This document shows positions 32,408-43,629 of a stretch of DNA of 64,000 nt, one piece after another. The translations under genes were made by a program, and so were the position numbers. The notes beneath the pieces were generated by a model. That model searched no databases. It was given only the letters and a program-made list of their open reading frames with translations, and was not told where the DNA came from. Origin of the DNA: Pomphorhynchus laevis (lineage: Eukaryota > Acanthocephala > Palaeacanthocephala > Echinorhynchida > Pomphorhynchidae); NCBI GenBank assembly GCA_012934845.2, contig WNNJ02000688.1:22061-86060 (forward strand), written 5' to 3'. Within the stretch, counting starts at the first letter, position 1, and every line of letters starts with the position of its first letter.

Positions 32408-33075
32408 TATTGGTTACATTTCGATGATCACCTTTCCTTTAAACACTTTGTCCGCGACAAGGTCCGCTCATCTAACTTAATTCTCCGTGACATCCGCCGT
32501 ATCCGCCCCCTTATCGACTTCCGTTCTTGTATGTATCTTCTTTCATCGCTTCTTTTCCCTAAAATCGATTACTGCCTTAGCCTTTTCGCTAATTCTCTAA
32601 AATCCATCATCATACCCCTATAACGCATCATCAACTCCGCCGTTCGAGTGCTTTAATGTCTCCGTCGCTTTGACTACACATCCACATATCTTACCCAACT
32701 CTCCTGGCCAACCATCCACATCCGCATCAAACTCCGCCTTCTCGAAACTTTTCGTCTCATCGCTGTCGGCTCCCCCATCGTTCTTCAATCTTCCCTTCTT
32801 AGACGACACTCGCCCCACCTCGCTATAGCTGCGTTCCCGTCATGCCCTCTTACTTCACGTTCCCAATTACTCCAACAATTACGGTCTCCAATCCCTTCTC
32901 GTCGCCGCCTCACTCGCCTGGAATCAACTCGACGTCCGCCGCGATCCCTCGTTTATCACATTCAAAGACCTCCTTAGTTCACACCTTTTCAAAACATGAT
33001 TTACATTTTTGTTTTGTTGTGGTCATGTAAGTGTGCGCTGGCACGCATTTGCCACGATAAAATAAATCTTTTTTT
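32408..33075 (+). pseudogene. LINE family A 3' part, plus strand
   Basis: Begins at the FDDHLSF segment of the RT C-terminal side and runs through SNLILRDIRRIRPLIDFRSC to the family 3' tail (33018-33072, with AATAAA). Frames shift near 32620 and beyond. Confidence 0.8.
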
Positions 33076-33480
33076 AACACACTTTCGATATGTGTTACAA
33101 ATTCTGTAATTTTTATATTCTAAAAAATATAAAAATTATTTTTTGTTACAAATATTAGTCTTGAGGATATGAAATGCATACGGTGACACTTATACAAACT
33201 ATGCTACAGTATCCGGAAGCCTCTCCATTATAGCTATTAAATTCGAATTTTTAACTGGAAACTAATTTTTATAATTTTCATAAATTTCGAATAACTCTGT
33301 ACAAAAACGTCATATGTAAAAAGTTCTTTATGGAAAATAATCTTCACAATTTACATATAGTTTTATCAAATATAGCCGTCTTTTGGTCCCATTCAAAAGT
33401 TCAACACGATAGCAATAGTAACTTAGTTCCTTTTCAAGATTCATCTTTCGTATTTGACATTTAAGTTAATATTATTTAAC
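33076..33480. other. AT-rich DNA, no gene seen
   Basis: No coding motifs. A stretch near 33425-33460 resembles 35845-35880 (aacttrgtt..tcatctttcgtattt), so part of this DNA is duplicated on the other side of element G. Confidence 0.4.
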
Positions 33481-33699
33481 AATCAAATCAGATAACTGAG
33501 TCTACGTATTTAATATAATAATAAACTAAACAAAACATAATAATACTAAATCAAAATTTAATAATTAAATAATAAAATTAATAATTGTTTTTAGATTTTC
33601 TATAATTTAAATCAAGTTAAAATAAAAAAATTAAATTCAAAATAAAGTCATTTTCATGAATTGACTAATAAATAACAGACGTTGTATCAGAATAAGAAT

Positions 33700-33830
33700 T
33701 AGAGGTCATCAGGAGGAACTGCTATGCTATCAGGTTTCGGCCCCTAAATCCTCTACCCAACATAGCAGCGGGGCCAAATACATGCTAATGATGTATTTCC
33801 TCTGATAAAACTATCTAGTATCTTATTCTA
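33700..33830 (-). ncRNA. Structured segment in element G 3' region, ribozyme-like (candidate)
   Basis: Read on the minus strand: a hairpin (AAATACAT..ATGTATTT), then GGCCCC, GCTGCTATG, GAGGA, GGGGCC, GAAAC, CATAGCAG and TCCTC. GGCCCC/GGGGCC, CTGCTATG/CATAGCAG and GAGGA/TCCTC are complementary and cross each other. The same bases recur at 22875-22990. Penelope-like elements are known to carry hammerhead ribozymes; here GAAAC and a flanking stem fit, but the CUGANGA box does not. It is a candidate only. Confidence 0.35.
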
Positions 33831-33849
33831 ATACAAAGTATATTATTTA

Positions 33850-34530
33850 TTATCCATCCATAAAAATTTGCCTACTTAAGAGTTTAAATTTATTCTTTAT
33901 ATTATTGTGTTGATTTATATATTTTACTATTTTCTGCTTGATGTTATTTTTATAGTAACCTAGTTTAAAATATGTATCTATTAAATTATTTAAATGATTT
34001 TGAAGAAAGCCAATATCATTACATATTGTTGCAATTCTTAAAATTTCATTATTTAATGTATTATATTTTATATTATATGGTATGCATGAATGCTCATGCA
34101 AAAATATGTTTCTTGTAAATTTAAATATGTCATCTTTACGATATAAATTAATAGTAGTTTTAGTTAATGTTAATTTAATGTTCATATCTAGATATACACC
34201 TTCTTTATCATTAATATTGGTTTTGTTAAGAATAAGGCTTTCTGAATAAATTTGTTCACTAATTGAATAAAAATTATTAGAATTAAATACACATATATCA
34301 TCAATGTATCGAAACATATATTTCATATATTTATATTGTTTAGATTTAGTTTTTACACAGTTATGAACAAATTCATATTCTATAAAGCTTAAAAACAAGT
34401 CAGCTATAATTGGGCTACTATTACCACCCATTGGAACACCTTTTACTTGTCTAAATATAGATGTCCCTACTTTTAAATAATTTTGATTTATCAAAATATT
34501 TAAGGATTCTATTAATTCAATTTTATTCAT
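33850..34530 (-). CDS. Penelope-like reverse transcriptase, C-terminal two thirds
   Basis: A 226-codon frame: NYLKVGTSIFRQVKGVPMGG then NSSPIIADLFLS (motif B region), MFRYIDDICVF (catalytic YIDD, residues about 74-77), then VYLDMNIKL and IPYNIKYNTLNNEILRI. The wording is that of Penelope-like RTs rather than LINE or gypsy RTs. The start Met is internal; coding clearly continues upstream to 34700 with NLDLVDIKEALVKLINLIF. Such enzymes prime reverse transcription from chromosome ends or nicks. Interrupted upstream, so probably inactive. Confidence 0.85.
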   Translation of the reverse strand: MNKIELIESLNILINQNYLKVGTSIFRQVKGVPMGGNSSPIIADLFLSFIEYEFVHNCVKTKSKQYKYMKYMFRYIDDICVFNSNNFYSISEQIYSESLILNKTNINDKEGVYLDMNIKLTLTKTTINLYRKDDIFKFTRNIFLHEHSCIPYNIKYNTLNNEILRIATICNDIGFLQNHLNNLIDTYFKLGYYKNNIKQKIVKYINQHNNIKNKFKLLSRQIFMDG

Positions 34531-34927
34531 ATATTTATATTTACTTGATGGTTTAATTTTTGTTAGATAGGCGTTATAATTATTATAACATATATATGTA
34601 TATCTTTTTCCGAATATAAGATTAATTAATTTTACTAACGCTTCTTTAATATCTACTAAATCTAGATTTGTATAAAGCGTATTAAAATCGTATGTATTTA
34701 TATTTTGAAAATTTATTCCTTTTGTCTGTTCTAAAAAATTTTTAGTAGAATTAATATTGAAATAGTGTTTTATACCAGTATTAATTTCAATTACCTTGCA
34801 ATATTTTTTAGTGTGCTTTAATTGCTTTAAGTATTTTATTCATATAGACAGAAAGTGGTTTTAATGTACATTTAAACGCACTACATATGAACCTAGGTTT
34901 TATTGGATTTTTATGTAATTTCGGATT

Positions 34928-35191
34928 TCAATATAATACAGGTATAGTTTTATTATCTGATTCAACCTTCATACCCTTTTTATCCATTATAGAACAGTGA
35001 ATTGTAATAATTGTTTCAAAGCTCAACTCACTGCGTTCATATGTTGGATTTACATTTAAATCATTAGAATTAACCTCTGTCATTAATATATCATAATAAA
35101 GCTTTTTGCATATGAAGACAAAGTTATTACTAGCTTTATTAATAGTTGTTATTATAAAATTATGCTTTAATTGAGTAAGTTCTGTATACAT
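34928..35191 (-). pseudogene. Penelope-like element G N-terminal region
   Basis: FIITTINKASNNFVFICKKLYYD matches the conserved N-terminal segment (usually D-K-A-x-N) found before the RT core of Penelope-like proteins. Frame breaks separate it from the RT; upstream frames from 35420 (KGYKYRLNNNNDKNKIY) are probably the start of the same protein. Confidence 0.7.
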
Positions 35192-35417
35192 ATCTTTATT
35201 AATTTTATCTTTTCTTTTATAATTGTTTGTTATATTAATTTAATTTAATTTTTAATTTTATCAAATATATAATCTTTCCAAATGTTTATCTTATAGATAT
35301 ATTCGAGCTTTCACTATTAATCAGCTTACTAAAGTAATCATTTAAGTTATTATATAACGAATTGTAAATTTTATTTTTGTCGTTGTTATTATTTAATCTA
35401 TATTTATACCCTTTTGA

Positions 35418-35603
35418 TAGCAGTTTTCTTAATTCACAATTTTCAATTAATTCTAGATTATGGGTACATATATGTTCATTTATTTTATCAAAACTAAGAC
35501 TTTGATATTATAGCAGCTTTCTTAATATACAATTTTCATTTAATTTTAGATTATGGGTACATATATGTTCATTTATTTTATCAAAACTAAAACTTTGATA
35601 TTA
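35418..35603. repeat. Tandem duplication, 93-bp unit, two copies
   Basis: tagcag..ttcttaat..gattatgggtacatatatg at 35418-35510 is repeated at 35511-35603 with several substitutions. 93 is a multiple of three, so it would duplicate 31 codons of the element G N-terminus (HICTHNLEL segment). Confidence 0.85.
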
Positions 35604-35890
35604 GACTTCAATATTAGAGAAATTTTGATTTTACGTGTTTACTTAATTGTTTGAACTGACTAAAAAATAGCAACAGCTTAAAGATAGCAGCTTGGATTAA
35701 AGAGCTTAAAGATTTTAAATATTAAAGAGCTTAAATATTTTAAATATTTAAGAGCTTAAAGATCAACAGCTCAAAGATATTCTGTGTTTAGTCAATTATT
35801 TGAACTAACTATTAACGATAGCAATATCTCAAAGATAGGAGCAGTAACTTGGTTTTTTTCCAAGATACATCTTTCGTATTTAAGAATTAA
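35604..35890. repeat. AT-rich DNA with agagcttaaagat repeats and a 10-bp palindrome
   Basis: Several degenerate copies of agagcttaaa(gat/tat) occur between 35660 and 35785. A perfect inverted repeat, tcgtatttaa gaa ttaaatacga, lies at 35874-35896, immediately left of the A element. No gene seen. Confidence 0.7.
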
Positions 35891-36098
35891 ATACGAAACA
35901 CTATTTCAAGCATTTCTGGCACGCGTCTACTGTCCTCTCTCAACGATTTAAACTTATGTCATCTTAAACCACTCGAATTTTTACCGATAGCACCACTTCT
36001 GAAATCGCTCAACTCTCTTCTGCCCGCATCGAAAAACGCTGTCGCGAGGATAACGGCGAAACATCACTCCATCCGAAACATAGACGGAAATTTTCAAG

Positions 36099-36575
36099 TT
36101 GTCCACACCGGTCCAAAATTCGATGGCGCTCCATCTCTCCTATGTGTCTTCTCCACTAGACTCTTTCGCCACAGCACACGGTTTCCGCCTCGGTCTCCTC
36201 AACACTAGATCTATTCTCAATAAATCCGATCTTATCCTCAACCTATTCACCAAGCAATCCATCGATCTCTTCTGCCTCACCGAATCCTGGCACTTAGATT
36301 CCGACGATCTTTCCATTCGCCGTCTGCACTCTGCCGGTTGCTCCCTAGTCGAATCCGCCCGCCCCTCAGCTCATACCCTTCTAAATTCTCTAATCATGGC
36401 GGCATCGTCGCATTCGCGCGTCACCCCGTGTCTCTTCGCAAAATCGATCCCCTTCAGTCCTTGTTCTTTTGAATTGCTCACTTGTCGTTCTTCTAACCCG
36501 ATCACTTTAGATCTCACCATTGTATACCGTCCTGGCTCATCAGCTCCTATATCCATATTTTTCCGGACTCACTGA
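36099..36575 (+). pseudogene. LINE A endonuclease N-terminal half
   Basis: 158-codon frame with LLNTRSILNKSDLILNLF, CLTESWHLDSDDLS and TIVYRPGSSAP: the APE start, the catalytic Glu region (TES) and the strand before GDFN. The frame shifts at the end; the next piece (36520-37167) carries GDLNIRLD and DHFLVTLDL. Confidence 0.85.
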
Positions 36576-37845
36576 CCTCCTTTCTCATTGTTCTTTGTCC
36601 TCAATCCCTTCACTCGTTATAGGCGACTTAAACATCCGCTTAGACCGCCCCTCTTCCACGGATTCCATTCGGTTCATCAACATTCTACCCAACTACAATT
36701 ACAAACTTATCTCCACTGCCCCCACACATATCCTTGGTGAGGCACTCGACATCATCGCTGTTCCCGATCATTTCGCTGCCTGCACCTCACTGTCCATCTC
36801 TGATCCTGGTCCATACGATCACTTTCTCGTCACCCTTGATCTCATTCACAACCACACCCCTCCTCACACACCTACAATCCTACGTCGCCCTTGGAGAAAT
36901 CTTGGCCTCTCCCTTCTCCGCTCTACCTTACTCAAATCGTATCTATCCTATCCCACAATAACATATTCATCTCATCACGATCTTGCCTTTCTTTTCGACT
37001 CTGAACTCACATCCATTCTCGATCTTCTCTTGCTCTTCAAGTATCACCCACACCGTCGCTTGCACCGTGCCCCATGGCATGACATCCAATGCCTACTTTC
37101 AAACCGTCGGCATCGCCATGCTTTTCGAGTCTATCACCGCTCTCCCAGACGTGATGATTTCCGCTAGATCACTCCGTCTTTCCGTGATTCCTATCTTGCT
37201 CTTCGGCGGTCTCTACTCAACCTACTACGTACTAAATTAAACTCTTTCTGGCAGCATAAAATCATCACTTCATTTAACTCTAAGACTCTCTAACATACTT
37301 TTAACTCAATCCTTGCTCGTTCCTCTTCGCCGAGCAACATCAATGCCCATGATTATTTGTCATTTCTCCAGACTAAAGTATCCACGTTGCTCTCTCACAC
37401 CCGGTCTCCATCCCATCCCACTTTTCCCCGCCTAGCATCATACTTGCGGAACTTTCATCTTCTCCCTATCTCACCTACCGAAGTATCATCTGTCCTCATG
37501 TCCTTGCCCAACAAAACCTCATCTGATGATCCCCTGCCTACTCACATATGAAAATCCATATGCTCATCGTTATCCCCATTTCTCACAACCTTGTTTAACT
37601 CGTCCATCCACAGTCATATCTTCCCTTCACACTGAAAATCTGCAATCGTTCGTCCCCTCTTTAAGAAACAATCGCTCGACACCTCCCTTCCTTCTAGCTA
37701 TCGCCCCATTTCACTATTCCTTACACTTTCTAAGCTCTTAGAACGCCTCATCTGAATACAGACCAACGCTTATCTCTCTTCATCCAATCTGTACCCTCCT
37801 TTCCAATCCGATTTCCCCTCTAATAACTCAACAGAAATCGCCTGC

Positions 37846-38556
37846 ATGAAAGTTTACAGCGACTTACTTATTTCTCGAGACAAGGCTCTATATAGTGTTC
37901 TCATCTCCCTCGACCTCTCCTCCGCATTCGACATTGTCAACCACTCCGTCCGCCTTTCTCGCCTTCGTTATGATTACGGCTTTTCTTCTTCCTCCGTAGC
38001 ATGGTTTGCCTCATATCTTTCTGACCGTTCATTTCGCGTCTGTTCTAATTCATCATACTCCCCTCCCATCCCTATATTTTGTGGGGTCCTACAAGGTTCA
38101 GTCCTAGGTTCCCTGATTTTCTCTATTCTGCTTGACGATCTCTCTCCGTTTATTAAACCTTACTCCTTTAACGTCATGCAATACGCCGATGACTTCATCA
38201 TCTATGATCATGCACCCGCGCATCGCATACACAATATCGGCATTTCCGCCTCCAACTGTCTTTCTACTATCTACAAACGTCTCTCCAATCTCGATCTCGT
38301 TCTAAACCCTGACAAGTCCAAAATAATGTGGATCCTTCCCCGTAAACCAAACATATCTCCTCCCACTGTATCTTTTGCCTCATCGATCATCACCATAGTT
38401 CACAATCTCACTTTCTTAGGCTTCCATTTCAATGATCACCTTTTCCTTAAACCCTTTGTCCGTGACAAGGTCCGCTCGTCTAACTTAATTCTCCGTGACA
38501 TCCGCCGTATCCGCTCCCTTATCGACTTCCGTTCTTGTATGTCTCTTCTTTCATAG
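37846..38556 (+). pseudogene. LINE A RT domain
   Basis: 236-codon frame with LISLDLSSAFDIVNHSV (motif A), GVLQGSVLGSLIFSILL (motif B, degenerate), MQYADDFIIYDH (YADD) and LNPDKSKIMWILP. The GVPQG box reads GVLQG, a change likely to reduce activity. Ends at a stop in SLLS. Confidence 0.85.
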
Positions 38557-39238
38557 TTTCTTTTCCCTGAAATCGATTACAGCCTTAGCCTTTTCGCCAA
38601 TTCTCCAAAATCTATAATCCTACCCCTACAATGAATAATCAACACCGCCGTTCGAGTGCTCTTTCGTCTCCGTCGCTTCGACCATACATCCACATATTTT
38701 GCCCCACTTTCTTAACCCACCATCCACATCCGCATTAAACTCCGCCTTCTTCTCGTAACTTTTCGTCTCATCGCTGTCGGCTCCCCCATCGTTCATCAAT
38801 CTTTCCTTCTTAGACGACACTCGCACCACCTCGCTATAGCTGCTTTCCCGTCATACCTTCTTACTTCACGTTCCCAATTACTCCAACAACTACGGTCTCC
38901 GATCCCTTCTCGTCGCCGCCTCACTCACCTGAAATCAACTCCCTCTCGACGTCCGCCGCGCCCCCTCCTTTATCACATTCAAACACCTCCTCCGTTCACA
39001 CCTTCTCGACACCTGATTCACAGTCTTGTTTTGTTGTGATCATGTAAGCGTGCGCTGTCACGCATTTGCCACTTTAAAATAAATCTTTTTTAAATTAAAA
39101 TTATTTAAAAATATTAGAGAAATTTTGGTTTTCTCTGTTTTGTAAATTGTTTGAACTCACTATTACAAAAAACTTGTACTTTCAGTTACCGGGATCTATT
39201 CTATTCAAATTTTTGATAAATTATCGAAAAAATCAACC

Positions 39239-39508
39239 ATGATATCCAGCAATATTAGTAATAAGCAACTTGAGGAAGAGGCTGGTAATCTTGAAATGGA
39301 AATGATGCAAGATATGTATAGTCGGATGACGGGTTGCTGCCATCGTAAATGTATTGGTTCAACGTATAAAGACTCGGAACTAACTAAAGGGGAATCTATA
39401 TGTTTGGACCGATGTGTTGCCAAGTATCTAGAGATATATGACCGTGTTGGAAAGACATTATCGCAATTCACAGAACAGCAGCAAAATGTCCAATCAAAAA
39501 ATACGTAA
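39239..39508 (+). CDS. Tim10: Mitochondrial import chaperone TIM10
   Basis: An intact 89-codon frame. Twin CX3C motifs are at Cys34-Cys38 and Cys55-Cys59 with 16 residues between, the signature and spacing of small Tim proteins. Flanking wording (EMEMMQDMYSRMT, CHRKC, KGESICLDRC) points to Tim10 rather than Tim8, 9 or 13. Tim10 works with Tim9 as a chaperone in the intermembrane space, guiding hydrophobic proteins to the inner membrane. The start ATG has an AACC context and N-terminal length fits the family. It is uninterrupted and lies just 146 bp after a LINE 3' tail. No intron is seen, so it is either a compact gene or a well-preserved retrocopy. Confidence 0.9.
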   Translation: MISSNISNKQLEEEAGNLEMEMMQDMYSRMTGCCHRKCIGSTYKDSELTKGESICLDRCVAKYLEIYDRVGKTLSQFTEQQQNVQSKNT

Positions 39509-39984
39509 CATTTGAACTGTCTAGTGTTAATTGCATGTTTATCAACAGATTTCATTATATAATTGTTGTAAGATGGAAAACGATATTAATGGTGACAATG
39601 ATTTGTATTTGCACCTGTTCTTGAAAAATCTTATTGCATTTCAGAATTCTTCAATTATTAAAAGCTTGTATTCGAAATTCAATTACTAGTAAATTTCAAA
39701 AGATATTTTAAGATATTTTAAGTAAATATATTTTATAAGCGAAATACGAACAAATTATATTAAAAGACAATAAAAAATCAACTAACGAAAAAATAAACAA
39801 ATAATTAGATAATAATTTAGAAAATTCGTTTCCAATACGAATTATTACAAGAAGGCGAGAAAACAGGAATATTTATTTGATTACAAAAATTCAATATTTC
39901 GAGGGCACTTCGGCACGTCATCTTTAGGGTCTAGAAATAAAACACATAGGTAAAAGGAATTAGAAAGTGCAAAAAAAATAAAAT
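39509..39984. other. AT-rich DNA downstream of TIM10
   Basis: Probably contains the TIM10 3' untranslated region. An AATAAA occurs near 39791, but which site is used cannot be decided. A direct repeat agatattttaag appears twice near 39700-39722. Confidence 0.4.
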
Positions 39985-41062
39985 TGTTCATCCATTGTCC
40001 ATCTGTACTGATTGTGGCAAACACAAATTTCTAGCAACTAAGTTTAAACTAAGCTTTAATGTGATGTCTGCTTTATTGTTAGGGACTATGCAATCTTTAA
40101 AAGTCTCAAGATACATGGCTTCGATAATTTTACGCTTTGTTTTGTTAGTTTCTTTCCTCGGTGGTGTAATTAGGTTAATGTCCATTAAGTGGTTATTAAC
40201 ACCTATATGATGAGAAATGGCACAATAGGATGTATACTGTCCGTGTAATGCTCACTTCATTACATATGAGTGTTCTTTGGCACGGATAGCTAACGGTCTT
40301 CCTGTTTGGCCTACATATATTTTCTTTCACTGGAGGCATGGGAATTTGTAGACAACACCGGTCGATTCAAATTCTGGTTTTAGTTTAAACATACTGGATA
40401 GCCTAGGTAGTGAACGAGTGAAGGGAAATATGTCATCTCTACATAGACCGATATTGCTACACTTTAAGGAATGTGCCTTCTGGTTGATGAATGGGACCTC
40501 GATGAACTTTTCCCTTCAATTGCAAACCGTTGTCTTTGATCATTTATGATGCGACGGGCATGATGAAATGCGCGATTAATGATATTATGTGGGAAGTCTC
40601 CTTGTTTTAGTAGAAAATAGATATAATTCAATTCATCCTGAAGTAAATGATCATTTGAGCAAATACGGTTTTCTCGCAGGAATAGGGATCGTGCCTGTGA
40701 CGTTTTCCATTTTCACGGGTGAATGAGATGACCAGCTAGTTACAATGTTAGGGATATCCTTCATGTGCACTATTGTACTGATTAGATTGCCTAGCAATAC
40801 CTTTACGTCCAAAAAACTAATGCAGTTGTTATCAGGGTGTTCAATATTTCAATTAATATTATTGTCCTTAGAATTTAGGACTTCTATAATAAAATCGTCT
40901 GGAGGTAAATCAGAATCAAATGCCATAAATGCATCATCCACGTAATGCACGTAGAATATTAGGCTGGGTAAGCGTTGGTAAATGTCACCCTCCCAATTTC
41001 GTAAATAAATCTCATCCAACGCTGGTCCTAATGGAGATCCCATTGCGACACCGTTAGATTTG
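39985..41062 (-). pseudogene. Penelope-like element H, RT to GIY-YIG, 3' part
   Basis: Minus strand. 41103-40849 holds SNGVAMGSPLGPALDEIYLR (motif B) and FYVHYVDDAFMAF (YVDD). Broken frames follow (NNCISFLDVKVL, FIEVPFIN). Near 40370-40300 a GIY-YIG endonuclease begins with STGVVYKFPC and KKIYVGQTGRPLAIRAKEH, and 40185-39988 is its end. This is the classical Penelope order, RT followed by GIY-YIG. The element is split from its upstream part by gypsy-2. Confidence 0.8.
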
Positions 41063-41150
41063 TGTCCTGTAATTACTAATAACTTATTACTTTGCTTTAA
41101 CAACTTTACGTGTTATAGATTGTTCAATAAAGCTCCCGTATAGTTCAATT
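41063..41150 (+). repeat. Left LTR of gypsy-2
   Basis: Starts tgtcctgtaattac and ends tagttcaatt; matches the right copy with about three differences. At 88 bp it is unusually short for a gypsy LTR, so its true right edge may extend further if the copies have diverged. Confidence 0.75.
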
Positions 41151-41339
41151 TATTGAACAATTATGGGTCAAACGATCTATAGCGGAAAACGCCAGATGCG
41201 TTTCCCGATCATCCGAACGATGCCGATGCACCCTTGGTTTGGGGTCGTTGGAAGCGCCGATTTAACAAGTATATGAATTCAATTGAAGATCTGGAAGATG
41301 GTGATCGTATAGAAGTGTAAATTAATATGGTCTCACCTA

Positions 41340-41986
41340 CGGTATATAATTACATCAGCGAATGCGATTCCTTGAAGAAGCGATAAAAAGGCTCGAGCAA
41401 CTATACGTTAAACCTCGCAATGAACTTTTCGCGCGTTACAAACTGAGCACACATAGACAAAGCAATCGATTAATTGACCAAACAATCGATTAATTTCTAG
41501 AAACGCTAGAGACCTTGAGCAAGGATTGTACTTTCAAGGCAGTGTCGGCAGCAGATCACAATAACCTCATTATGCGCGACGCATGTGTCCGCAATTCGAT
41601 CGTATTTTATCAGACAGCGCCTACTAGAATGTAACCACCTTACTACGGATGTTGCATACACTAAAGCACGAGCACTCGAAATGGCAGAGTTTCAGTCTGC
41701 AAGCTACGGAGTAACCCGATCAACAAATGCTCAGGTCCATTCAGCGATATCAGATCACGGAAACACCAATGACGACCATCAAGATCAGTCGAGCTACGTC
41801 GACACTCCCACGCAAGCTGCTACTACAAGAACGTGTTTCTTCTGTGGACAAACATGGCATCTAAGATCGCGATGCGGAGCTCGTAATAGTTCTTGCCGGC
41901 ACTGTGGCAAGATTGGACATTTTACAACTGTATGCAAGTCGCGATTACAACAAAAAAGAGAGATTGAATGCGCTGGATACCGATAA
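41340..41986 (+). pseudogene. gypsy-2 gag with two zinc knuckles
   Basis: The last 133 codons (41585-41986) carry AYTKARALEMAEF and two CCHC knuckles, CFFCGQTWHLRSRC and CRHCGKIGHFTTVC (about 41834-41937). Earlier capsid-like sequence (FARYKLSTHRQ) is in shifted frames. Gag forms the virus-like particle and binds RNA. Confidence 0.8.
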
Positions 41987-42374
41987 TCAGGCAACTCGTT
42001 TAACTTCAATATTATCGACAACAGGTGATCGATGCTGCTTGAAAAAGGCTGAGATACACATTCGAATTAACGATTCCTTAATTTTGGCTTTATTCGATAC
42101 AGGTAGTTCGGAGAATTTCATAGATTCGGAAGTGGTTGTCCAGTTGGAACTGAGAGCATATCCGTGTAACGAAAAGGTATCAATGGCCTCGAAAGCTCAA
42201 ACGTCGGTAGCACTCAACTCATGTCAAGCAGACCTATATGTACAAGAAGCAAAGCAAAGAAACATTCGCTTCTTATGCTTACCGAATCTGAGCTATAAAT
42301 TATTTTGGGGCATCCGTTTATGCGCAGCTATGAACCCGCAACAATGCGATTCTATGGGAGAAGGGATCCATTGA
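41904..42374 (+). pseudogene. gypsy-2 protease
   Basis: ILALFDTGSSENFIDSEVV contains the aspartic protease DTGS active site (near 42096). The frame overlaps the end of gag in another frame, as expected for a frameshifted gag-pol, and ends before the RT. Confidence 0.8.
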
Positions 42375-42379
42375 TCAAT

Positions 42380-43277
42380 AATACGTTGTCAACAATGCTC
42401 GTCGACTCTCCTAGATTGTTTTCTACATTGACATCGGATTGCCACCCTATCGTCACAAAATCCCGTCGTTATAACAGTGAAGACTATCGATTCATAAACT
42501 CAGAATTTGATAGATTGTTGCACGACAAAATTATTGAACCTAGCAATCTCCATGGAGAGCCCAAGTCCTAGTAATTAACAACGGGCGAGCAAAACGTCGA
42601 ATGGTTGTCGACTATGCTCAAACAATCAATAGATTCACATGTATCGATGCCTATCCATTGTCACGGATCGACGAAATTGTACAGAGAGTTTCGCAATATC
42701 GGGTATTTAGTAGATTTGATCTACAATCAGCTTACCATCAATTATCTATTCATCCGAGCGAAAGAGCGTGCACAGCGTGCGAAGGCGCGGGCAAATTATA
42801 TCAGTTTTGCCGAGTACCATTCGGACTCACGAACGCCCCGGCGGTTTTCCAGCGCACGATGGATGACATTATATTCAAGCAAGATATTCACAATGTTTTT
42901 GTGTACCTTGACGACTTGGTTGTTTGTGGTCAGACAAGAGTGAACACGAATTTAATCTGGAAAGATTCCAACACGCAATAGAGTGTTATGGCATCATGAT
43001 CAATAAGGATAAGTGTGAACTTCGTCGATCGTGTATAAAACTACTCGGACATACCATATCGAATGGTGAGATGAGACCAGATGACGATCGGGTCCAACCT
43101 TTAAAAGAAATAAAGCCACCTTCGACCCTTAAGGAATTAAGACATGTGCGAGGTTTATTCGCACATTATTCGCGATGGGTTCATCTATTTTCGGATAAAC
43201 TACATCCGCTGGTGGTCGCAAAAACTTTTTCGATGGACATATCGGCCTACGAGACGACGTCATTAACGCGACTATGA
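42380..43277 (+). pseudogene. gypsy-2 reverse transcriptase
   Basis: Frames contain RFDLQSAYHQLSI (motif A region), FGLTNAPAVFQRTMDDII and VFVYLDDLVVCG (YLDD at 42904-42915), then KCELRRSCIKLLGHTIS. Breaks occur at about 42570 and 42950. Confidence 0.85.
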
Positions 43278-43624
43278 CAGCCATAGATGAGCGAAAGATG
43301 TTCACCGTAGAAACGGACGCTTCGGAATTTTGCATAGCACCTGTGTTAATACACGATAATAAGCCTGTAGCCTTTTTCTCGCGTACGTTACATGACAGTG
43401 CTAAAAACTATGCGGTCGTTGAAAACGAAGCGTTGGCTATAGTCGAGAGTGTAAAACATTGGCGGCATTACCTTTTGGGACGGCAATTTGAGATAATCAC
43501 GGATCAAAAAAGTGTGTCTTTCATTTATACGAAGAATAATAGCAGCATTAAGAATGATAAACTCATTCGTTGGCGCCTAGAGTTGGCCTTATTCAAGTAT
43601 ACTATTTCGCATCGCCCAGGATAA
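43274..43624 (+). pseudogene. gypsy-2 RNase H
   Basis: VETDASEFCIAPVLIHDNK and NEALAIVESVKHWRHYLLG with LITDQ-type IITDQKSVSFIY: the D-E-D pattern of Ty3/gypsy RNase H. The 116-codon frame ends in a stop where the tether to integrase should start. Confidence 0.85.
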
Positions 43625-43629
43625 ATGAA

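Larger units (their letters stand above)
33481..35603 (-). mobile_element. Penelope-like element G, longest copy
   Basis: Minus-strand element. The protein region runs from about 35603 to 33850, followed by about 370 bp of 3' non-coding DNA ending at 33481. Recognised by a PKLHKNPIKPRFI-type motif near 34895 (YW-PKLHK hallmark), a YTNLDLVDIKEA motif A and GVPMGGNSSPIIADLF (motif B) with YIDDICVF (motif C). Two stops near 34800-34850 break the frame. No GIY-YIG endonuclease follows the RT in this copy. Related pieces lie at 22656-23271 and 17589-17888. Confidence 0.85.
35900..39092 (+). mobile_element. LINE family A, long plus-strand copy
   Basis: Contains the end of ORF1 (35900-36110), all of ORF2 in several frames (36099-39017) and the 3' tail (39040-39092 with AATAAA). 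The endonuclease N-terminus is open and includes TESWH, supplying the Trp that is a stop in the 13021-16990 copy. At least six frameshifts or stops occur between 36560 and 38900. Confidence 0.9.

Noticed and set aside
33700-33830. Canonical hammerhead ribozyme
   Set aside because: GAAAC and a flanking stem are present, but the CUGANGA box is not at the required place in either full copy. Kept only as a ribozyme-like candidate.
33700-33830. HDV-like ribozyme
   Set aside because: The P1- and P2-like helices cross as needed, but there is no clear P3 or P4 and the interval before the second P2 strand is only about 12 nt.
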